From Psoroptes ovis (Eukaryota; Arthropoda; Arachnida; Sarcoptiformes; Psoroptidae), in NCBI GenBank assembly GCA_002943765.1, contig PQWQ01000023.1, positions 374,501-438,500 of the forward strand: a DNA stretch of 64,000 nt, given 5' to 3'. This document shows positions 55,583 through 64,000 of the stretch, in pieces (positions within the stretch are counted from its first letter, which is position 1; each line of letters opens with the position of its first letter). The notes beneath the pieces were generated by a model. The model did no database searches. It saw nothing but the letters and a program-made list of their open reading frames with translations, and had not been told where the DNA came from. The position numbers were made by a program, and so were the translations under genes.

Positions 55583-58500
55583 ATGTCATCATCTATAACC
55601 TCAACAACAACAACATCAGCTGATAGTGATTTGACAATAACTTCATCATCACTGACAACAATAAACTCAACAATAGGCTCAACTATAGCCTCAACGACGA
55701 CGAGTACAGCAGCAGCTTCGAAAGCACCATATTATTATGGTGAATTAATTAAAAAAGATTCAAGTACTAATAATCAACAATTAATCAAATCACAATCAAA
55801 ATATTCATATAATCAACAACATCTTCAACAGCAGCAGAATTTTTTAATACATGAAAATTATCTACCGCCATCAACAACAGCTGTTAATGGAGGTAGTAGC
55901 GGTTCGGAAAGCGGTGGTTATGGCGGTATTTATGGCTGTTATTATGGTCATACATTGTCATCGAATAATGATAATAATAATAACAGTAGCAACAATGATA
56001 CAACAACAACAGCTGTAAAATATGATGATTATTTAAATTTGAATAACAATAGTCTTATGATAACAAATAATAAACATAAATTGATAAATGTTGACAATCC
56101 GGTAAATAACACTAATAACGATAACAAACAACAATCGACAATCAAAATTTCACCATTGAAACATCAACAACAACAACAACATTCGACAACAGCGCCACCA
56201 TCTTCATCTTTAACAACAATAACGTCTTCGTCTTCATCTTCATCGAATGAACAGCAACAAGTTTCAACTATTTCTACAGCCACTACCACTACTACTACAG
56301 CTTGCGTACAACAACAAGCTCAACGACATTCATCTTTGGCCTATTCATCGACAAATGTTCAAAGTACAAACAACAACAACAAAACAACAGCCTTAAATGA
56401 TGATGATGAAGAACAAATAGTAGTTACTTCAACAATAACAACAGCAAATACATCAACAACGTCGGCATTATCATCAATAACAACAACAACAGCAGCACCA
56501 ATTAAGGCTATAGAATCATCATTATCACCATCATCAACAGCACCGACTAAGGCTATAGAATCACCAACAGCGACAACAACAACAGCTAATTCATTGATTA
56601 ATTATCAACAACAACAACAACCGAATATTCTTCGTTATCATAATTTATATGATTCGAATTCGAATTCATTGTTAAGATCATCACCTTATTATAATCGTGT
56701 TCGATACAATGCAATACGTAATAATCAGAATAATTCATTTGTTAATTCATTAATTTTAAATGACGATAATAATCGATCAATTAATCGATCAATACAACGT
56801 TTAAATGGTGGTAGTGAAAGTTTACCACGTACATTTCAACCTATATCCTTAGAATTTTTCAAAAATAACAACAGTACCAGCAATAAGAAATCATTTACAT
56901 TAAAAAAAAATTTATATCAAAAATCTCTATCCATATTATCGAATGGAGTTAGTCCATTATTACGTCGTAAACAAAATAAATCATCAAAATCGAATCGTCA
57001 ACAATTGCAGCAACAATTAGATTTCAATAATCATCGAATACAACGTAATTTAATCCAACAACAACAACCACTGAGCCATAATTTATTCAATTCATCATCA
57101 CCATCAACATTTGGATTATCTGAATATCAACAATTATTGCTGAATAATTTGAGTCTTCGAAGAAGAAAATCAGAACCAATAATGTTTAGTTATGATTCAA
57201 TAACAAATGAATTATCAAAATTTCAAGCACGTGAAGAGAATATTGTTAAAAATATTAATTTAGATTTTGAAAAAATGTTAATGAATGATATGAATGGTGT
57301 TAATGCTGCTACTGCTGCAGCAGCAATTATCGGTGGTGGTGGTGCAGCAAGTGTTGGTGGTCATGGTGATGGTTCGAATGGTGATTATTCTTCAGCCACT
57401 AATCAATTTGGCAGCGATCAAACATCATCGGCAGCTTTGATTCGACAACGATTAGCAGCTCACCAACCGCAACAACCGCAATTCACCAGTGAATATGATC
57501 AATATGGTAGAACAATGATAAATTCTGCTGGTGCGGCAGCTAATCAGCATCAATTTTTGACTCAACAACAATCGCAGCCACAATCACCATTACAATCGCA
57601 GCAATCACCACCTCATCAATTATCATATCAAAAAGAACCATTTTATATGGTTTATGAAAATAATAATAATCAAAATCAACAAAAACAACAGCCCTTGCAA
57701 TCTTTGAAGCATCAACAACAGCAACCCCAGCAGCTAATACATCATCATCATTCGAATTCGATACCATCAACAATCACCACCACTAATCATCATCATCACA
57801 GTCATAGTCATAATGATGATAATATTTATGAAGAAATTGATTTTCTAACACTTTCATCATTACGTGCACAATATGCTGATACGCTAAGTTTACAAAGCTA
57901 CAAGAAAAAGAATAATAATGGTAATGGTCATAATAATAATAATGGAAGTAAACGATCACTTGCATCATCATCATTTACTCGATGGTTTTCGACCCGAAAG
58001 AAAAATTCACCATCAATGTCCGAAGATGAAAATCCATATATCGATATAAAACTATCGAAAAAACAGCGGCCACCAATAACATTGCCTGAAATCCCGCCAG
58101 AATTGACCAAAGATCAATTGAAACGTCGTTATATTATCGGTTCGATTGTTGATTCTGAAAATTCCTACATTAATTCATTACAACGTATAATAAATTTGTA
58201 TAAAAAACCGTTGGAAGAATCAAGTCCATCAATTCTCAGTCAAAATAAAATCAACATAATATTTCATCGTTTAGAACAAATATTACAATGTCATACGATA
58301 TTCGGCATTGCATTGTCCCAATGTGTTCGTGAATGGGATGAAAAAGAACAAATCGGTGATGTATTCATCGCTTCGTTTTCCAAATCAATGGTTTTAGATA
58401 TTTATTCAGATTTTATCAATAATTTTACGAATGCAATGGAAACAGCACGTAAAGCAGCTAAATCTAAATCATCATTTCAACAATTTCTACAAGAAAAATC

Positions 58501-61500
58501 ATTATCTAGTCCTGATCGTCTGAGTTTTTTTGGTTTAATGGTTAAACCAGTACAACGTTTTCCACAATTCATATTATTGCTGAGTGATTTACTCAAACAT
58601 ACACCACCTGATCATCATGATCGTATGTCATTACAGTTAGCGCTGACACAATTAGAATCATTAGCTGATCGTTTAAATGAACGTAAACGTGATGCTGAAC
58701 GTCATTTTGCTGTCAAGCAATTACTTAAAGATTATTTGAGTAGTTCAACAACAAATTCTTCGAATCGATTCCTGTTACGTCAAGATGATATTTATCAATT
58801 AGAACTGGATACTAGTTCTGGGCTAGTGATGAAAACAAAATGTCGTAAATTATATTTATTAAATGATATGTTAGTTTGTGTTAGTGTACCGGCTAATCGT
58901 CTTAAATATGCTGTTTCACTGCAAGATGTTGATGTTATGGATGATGTAACGCCGGCTACCAATAATTTAATAGCAAATTCAATGCTAAAATCCAAGGGTA
59001 ATACCTTTGATTTAATTTTTTAGCCGAAATCTAATCAAAAATTTTCCATTTTACAAATAGATGCATCGAGCACTAATTCATCACCGAAACATTGTACAGT
59101 GGAAAGAATGTATTGTGATTTGAATAGTTTAATACATGATCTTGAAGTGATTAGCCGGGTATCGAATCTGCTATCATCATTACGTTATCAATATCAAGGC
59201 ATTTCGCTGGATCTAATCGAACAAATCGGTTTAGAAATACGTGAAGAAATCCGTAAGAAAGATGCACAAATAACACTGATCGATCGCTCATGTTTACAAA
59301 TACGTATACGTTCGAAAAATTATAAAGATATTATTTGCATTCAAATGAATGACCCTGAAACGAAAAAAGATTGGTTGACCGATGTTCGATTAGCTAAGCT
59401 AGCTCTTGATCGATCCAATAATCCTGCATGGGATATTGTTAATGAAACAATTTCAACAAACCGGACAAATCAATTATCGAATTCAATCGTTATGCATCGT
59501 GTACCATTGTTTGTAAAATCATTGCCCATATTTGCTACGACTGAACATAGTATGTTAACATGTGCTCTCCATTATCGTATTAATCGTCGTGATGATTTAA
59601 TATTGGAGAATAATTCTGGTGTATTATGGATTTGTAATGTAAATGAAAATGGTTCCCAGCTGGGTGCATTAGCAACAAATGGTACTGATATTAGCCTGAT
59701 ACATTCATATGAACTATGTGATTCACATGTTACTTGTATTGAATCTGTCGGTTCATATGCTGTTTGGATTGGTCTACGACAAGGCCGAATTATTGTTATT
59801 GATGCTAGTTCACCTGGTGAATGGCAACAATTTGCCGCACTGGATGTTTCGGCTGAAGTTACTTGTATTAAATATTTTGGTAACTTTGTTTATGTTGGCC
59901 TCATCACTGGTGTTGTTGCATTATTCAATGCTACACATTATGAAGAACCAATTATTATACCGTTATCGGCAACGAATCCAGTTACATGTTTATTACCGGT
60001 CAACAAAGAAATGTTTGCCTGCTGTGGTGATAAAATATGGATCATTAATAATTCAAAGCTGGATCGAAGTTATCATCTTAATAATAATAAAATGAATAAT
60101 CCAAATGATCAGCAGCAACAACAAACACCGATGCAAACGCAACAAACTCAGCCACAATCACCTTCGAATAATCCACATTTTATCGAAGATGATTTAAAAC
60201 CTAACCTGTTAGCACATTGTGGTATTGGTTTATGGGTTAGTTTGGTTAATTCATCAATAATTAAGCTTTATCACACTGAAACATTTAAACACCTTCAAGA
60301 TGTTAATGTTGCATCGAATGTCAAACGAGTGTTGAATGAAATGATTGATCCACAAGGTATATTTGTTACGGCAATGTTGGCCACACGTGGCCTACTATGG
60401 ATCGGCACCAATGTCGGTGTGATTGTTACGCTGAATCTTCCACGTTTACAAGGTGTACCACTGATATCTGGTTGTTTGAATGTTGCGTTACATCGTCACA
60501 CTGGGCCAGTGACAATATTGCTCAATTTGACCAATGTACAAAACGATGTACCAATGCATCCGAATAATAATAATATTACGAATCATAGTAAAATAATTGA
60601 AGACACTGATAAAGATAATCAAAATAATGCCACCAATAACAATAATAATGATAATAATAACAATAACCCTTCAAATATTAAGAATAATAATGATGAAGAC
60701 GACGACGATGATGATGATATGATGATGTTGATGAAAAATGAAGATGTTGAATCAATATATGGACTATATTCCGACCTGATGAATGTTGAAAATTATGTAC
60801 GTGTTGGACATGATCATTTGAATCCACATAGATTTGCGCAACCACCACCACCACCGTCAACAACAACCACTCATCATCATTTGAATCATTATGGTAGAAA
60901 TTTAGCTAAAATGACTTGGGATTTGGCAAATATTAACCTGTCAGATGATTCAACATCTGAAAGTGCAATCTATCAAGATGGTTTGATTGGTTTACGTGGT
61001 GCTAATAATAATACGGGTGGAAAGAAATCAACACATCTACAACAAGCAACATCGACGACTAATTTAATGAACATCAACAGCAGCAATAAACGTCGTACAA
61101 TCGGTAATGAACATTTAACCGGTACTGGTCTTACATCGGCATGTAGTCAACGTGAAATAAGTAATAGTGTTAATATTGAAAGTCCGCTGAGTCCATCTAA
61201 AAGTCAAAATAGTATTTATGATACAAATAATTTAAATGATAAAGAAAATCGTTCATCATCATCAGGGATTGGTGCTAGTAGTAGTATCTATGATTTGGCA
61301 CCATTCAAAAGCCATCACCATCACCAACAACAGCTGATTGGATCATTGAAATATGGTACATCGAATCCATTGGTTGGACAACACCAACAACAACAATCAT
61401 CATCAAGACATCATTATGATTTATCAGGTCATGGTGGTCCAACAACACATCCATCATTATCATCGAATAATAATAATAATAAAACAGCATTATTGATGAC

Positions 61501-61591
61501 TGGTGGTAATGGCTATAAACGTGTATCATTGTCCGAACAAACATATTCAAGTCAACATGCACATTGTTGTATTTGGGAATATAAGCTATAA
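55583..61591 (+). CDS. ARHGEF10: Rho guanine nucleotide exchange factor 10 (ARHGEF10) homologue
   Basis: Activates Rho GTPases by GDP/GTP exchange. Exons 55583-58997 and 59061-61591 (63 bp intron, phase 1) give 1,981 residues, longer than the roughly 1,300 of vertebrate ARHGEF10. Residues 1 to about 830 are Thr/Asn/Gln/Ser-rich and disordered-looking. The DH domain (about 848-1040) starts RRYIIGSIVDSENSYINSLQ and holds the family blocks FIASFSKSMVLDIYSDFINN and LMVKPVQRFPQFILLLSDLL. A PH-like domain (about 1050-1270) contains KCRKLYLLNDMLVC, with the intron inside it. A WD-like propeller (about 1285-1620) contains LCDSHVTCIE, SSIIKLYHTETFKHLQDVNV and ATRGLLWIGTNVGVIVTLNL, very close to ARHGEF10. 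The last 350 residues are Asn/His/Ser-rich and end CIWEYKL. A 5' exon could exist, because the chosen ATG directly begins low-complexity sequence. Confidence 0.93.
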
Positions 61592-61685
61592 TCGATAATA
61601 ATAATCATGTTGATTTCGATACTATCGAATCAAAATCATATCAGTATTTGATCATCGTTAATTGAATAAGACTGAATTTATTATA

Positions 61686-61767
61686 ATAGGTTGTCCGAAA
61701 AGTTATGGCCGATTTTTCCATACAATCCTATTGATTAAGCCGAATGAACTTTTCGGACAACACCTAA
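61686..61767 (-). mobile_element. Foldback element, subfamily B, just after ARHGEF10
   Basis: An 82 bp element between TA dinucleotides. Its arms are AATAGGTTGTCCGAAAAGTT and GAACTTTTCGGACAACACCT. It lies 95 bp after the ARHGEF10 stop codon, so probably within its 3' UTR. Confidence 0.92.
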
Positions 61768-62189
61768 TATTTATATTTATTTTCAAATGAAAAAAAATTA
61801 CGAATTTCTTCCATTTACCATTAATTAATCAGAAAAAAATGGCAACTTGATTCATATTTTACTACGTACCCATTGGAATCATCATCAACCGAAAAAAATG
61901 AACATTCGAATATCGAATGTTTAATCATCATTATCGAGTGGAAATTTGAACAATTTCCATTAAACAATTATCTATTCAATAATCAATCAATCACATTTGA
62001 CCCAAATACACATTTTTACACAGGTTTACACATGAATTTTTTTTTTCGAAAATTTACTGAGACAAATTGTTTTATTACTTTGTAGTTTTTCATGTATTTC
62101 TATGGATGATATTTAATACATTTTCACACATTTTGTATTTTGTAATTTTTTTTAATATTAATAATTATTTGTAAATTTCGGCAATAAAT

Positions 62190-62517
62190 TCATTTTTTAT
62201 TCAATGACTGAAGATAATAATTATTATTATTCAAACATAGTTCAAAATCTTTTAACGAATATCCAAAAGCCATGCCGATACCATAATGGATTGGCCACAT
62301 TCGTCGTTTGAACAGGATCAACGATGCAATTGAACCGGCAGCGATTCCGACACCTGTAATCGATCAAGAGGGTCAAGAGATTAATTAAATACCGGTTAAT
62401 TAATTGAAAACAGTCCATACCGATGTTCATGATGGAATTGGCCATGAAACGATCATATTTTTGGCCATATAATTGATCAGACTTGGTGCTCGTGGCTGCT
62501 GTTGTTGTGGTACTCAT
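62190..62517 (-). CDS. MIC10: MICOS complex subunit Mic10
   Basis: Small inner mitochondrial membrane protein that oligomerises to bend membrane at crista junctions. Two - strand exons, 62517-62421 and 62353-62190 (67 bp intron, GTATGG donor, TTACAG acceptor), give 86 residues, normal for the family. The N-terminus is Thr/Ala-rich. The family block SDQLYGQKYDRFMANSIMN corresponds to ELGRKWDRCLADAVVK in human MIC10. Transmembrane segment 1 carries GVGIAAGSIASLILF. The positive loop KRRMW is identical to the family signature, and segment 2 has YGIGMAFGYSL. Both glycine-rich oligomerisation motifs are therefore present. The Asn/Tyr-rich tail is not conserved. The reading frame that continues upstream of the chosen ATG lacks family similarity. 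Confidence 0.94.
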
Positions 62518-62751
62518 TTTGATTTTTAGAAATTTTTCGAATTCGATCGAATTCAACTGAATTTAAGTCGATCAATCAATAACCCTTGGTGAATGCAAGT
62601 ATTTAATTCAATGAAATTCTTTTAAATTTAATTCTATTTTACTCGTTTCTCTCTTTTAAAATAACCAAAATTTTCACATGCAAAGGACAAAATAAACATG
62701 CATGAGTATTTGCTCTATTTCGAAGGTTATGCTTGTTTGTTTGTGTTTATA

Positions 62752-62831
62752 TTAGGTTGTCCGAAAAGTTTTTGCCGGTTATATCGTAGAAAATCATTGA
62801 AAAATCGGCAAGAACTTATCGGACAACCTAA
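62752..62831 (+). mobile_element. Foldback element, subfamily A
   Basis: An 80 bp element, TA on both sides. The left arm TTAGGTTGTCCGAAAAGTTT then TTGCCG, the right arm CGGCAAGAACTTATCGGACA then ACCTAA. This is the best-preserved subfamily A copy. It lies between Mic10 and its candidate promoter motifs. Confidence 0.95.
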
Positions 62832-62874
62832 TATATTTTCAAAGGTTTTTTTTCGAAGCTTTATTAGGACTGAT

Positions 62875-62964
62875 CATGCGCAGCCGCTGTGTGAAAAATT
62901 CGAATTTTTTCGAATTTCGGAATTTTGCCGCCTTGTTTCGAAATGCTATGAGTAACGTGACGTA
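62875..62964 (-). promoter_or_regulatory. NRF1 half-site and CRE-like site upstream of Mic10
   Basis: CATGCGCAG at 62,875-62,883 lies 358 bp upstream of the Mic10 start. TGACGTA at 62,958-62,964 lies 83 bp further. The same two words at nearly the same distances occur upstream of Mlf. Confidence 0.4.
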
Positions 62965-63877
62965 GCAATACGTCAAATGCTTGTGAAAATTGATTTTTTA
63001 ATCAAAACGTACCACTACGTCTATATTTCAGTATTCCTATTTTAACCTTTGAGTTTAATTTGCTGTGATTATTTTCCATTTTAATCATCATCATCATATG
63101 TTCAACAATTTGTCCCATTTTCATTTGTTTTAAAGCAAACAAACACATCGAAACAAACAGAAAATTTGTCAAAATACAAAATATCACCTGAAACACAATG
63201 AAAATCATTACTCTTTACTTTACTCACAGTGATCAATGATTATCAATGAATTTTTGCAGGAACAAGACAATAACTGAAACTGATTGAGCTTCAATTCATT
63301 TTAAATTAAAATATTTTCCATTCACTCCTCAATAACCGATCAATTATTACGATTTTCACCGTGTATTTCTCCATCCAAAATTAGTCTATATCTATCCCTA
63401 CATATCTTCCTGAAGCAATTTACCATTCGAAACCTTTTAAACTTTGTTAAAATTGTCAAAATCGATCCATTCATTCATCTTAAATCATCCATTTTAAATT
63501 GATTCATAAATCCATAGATCTTGAATGATTATTTCAATTGTCAAAAGTGCAACACAATACACAATACACAGATATACATTGATATATATATATATTTCCA
63601 ATTTATCTCATTTTGTTTTGTTTTTATTTTTAAAATATTTTATTAAATATTTGACTCAATCATTATTATTAGAGCTCATAAACACCAGTAATACACATTC
63701 GATTGATCAAACAAACAAATGAATGGATGTATTTGTTAATATAAATGTTTTCATTTGAAATTTCAAATAATTCTTAAATAATCTTCAATTATTTACATGT
63801 GATTCTACCATTTTCTTAAATCAATTCCAGTGATAATTTCAATTTTAATCAGTTACGATATATATTTGGTTGAAGAT
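62965..63877. other. Intergenic spacer upstream of the last gene
   Basis: AT-rich sequence, including a TA-rich tract at 63,580-63,595, with no supported ORF. A TTCCAG at about 63,825-63,830 could be a 3' splice site, so the final gene may have a non-coding upstream exon. Confidence 0.4.
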
Positions 63878-64000
63878 ATGTTTAAATTACGGCATTCGAA
63901 ATGGGAATTGATCGTAATTCAATTCATGATTTTAATATTTATTCAATTATTCAATATTCCATTCATCGAATGTGATCAAAATGAAGATATCAATGCCAGC
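63878..64000 (+). CDS. Start of a probable secreted or membrane protein (partial)
   Basis: An ATG opens a 41-codon frame that runs off the window. It reads MFKLRHSKWELIVIQFMILI followed by FIQLFNIPFIECDQNEDINA. A short basic start, a hydrophobic stretch of about 20 residues and a polar sequence after Cys are what a cleavable signal peptide looks like. Nothing of the mature protein is visible, so the family cannot be named. The absence of in-frame stops over 123 bp in this AT-rich DNA is supportive but not conclusive. Confidence 0.5.
   Translation, partial: MFKLRHSKWELIVIQFMILIFIQLFNIPFIECDQNEDINAS

Noticed and set aside
62518..62556. 13-residue upstream extension of Mic10 (MNSIEFEKFLKIK)
   Set aside because: Family members start near the Thr/Ala-rich or Glu/Leu segment, so the downstream ATG at 62,517 gives the usual length.

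Overview
This is a eukaryotic nuclear window. Genes have short spliced introns with GT/AG borders, the DNA is AT-rich (roughly 70-75% by eye), trinucleotide runs are common inside coding regions, and the gene set is animal. A secreted cuticular chitin deacetylase, an Rbfox splicing factor, Mlf and an ARHGEF10-type RhoGEF point to an arthropod. The base composition, compact introns and Asn/Gln-rich proteins would suit an acariform (dust-mite-like) mite, but that placement is inference.

Layout. Positions 1 to about 25,650 hold no gene I can support. They contain simple repeats, a cluster of splice-donor-like GGTAAG motifs, a more GC-rich island near 17.6-19.5 kb, and many copies of an 80-85 bp inverted-repeat element. 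Then come, on the + strand, a five-exon chitin deacetylase (25,651-28,244), a repeat-rich spacer with five of the short elements packed into 1.7 kb, and an eight-exon Rbfox homologue (33,744-43,232). Next is a tight trio, also +: a degenerate enolase-phosphatase E1-like protein (44,747-45,845), mitochondrial D-2-hydroxyglutarate dehydrogenase (46,021-47,523), and an unrecognised protein with a Cys/His/Asp arrangement whose reading frame is crossed by one in-frame TGA (48,828-50,514). Mlf (52,308-51,323) and the MICOS subunit Mic10 (62,517-62,190) lie on the - strand, either side of a 1,981-residue ARHGEF10 homologue (55,583-61,591, +). The first exon of a probable secreted protein runs off the right edge.

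The genes are not one pathway. Their functions are cuticle chitin modification, neuronal/muscle splicing control, small-molecule and mitochondrial metabolism, inner-membrane architecture and Rho signalling.

The most noteworthy items are the TGA-interrupted unrecognised gene, the E1 homologue that has lost catalytic HAD residues, the 21-copy TA-flanked foldback family with two subfamilies (including intronic and 3'-UTR copies), TGCATG sites inside the Rbfox locus, and a shared CATGCGCAG + TGACGTA arrangement about 360 bp upstream of both - strand genes.
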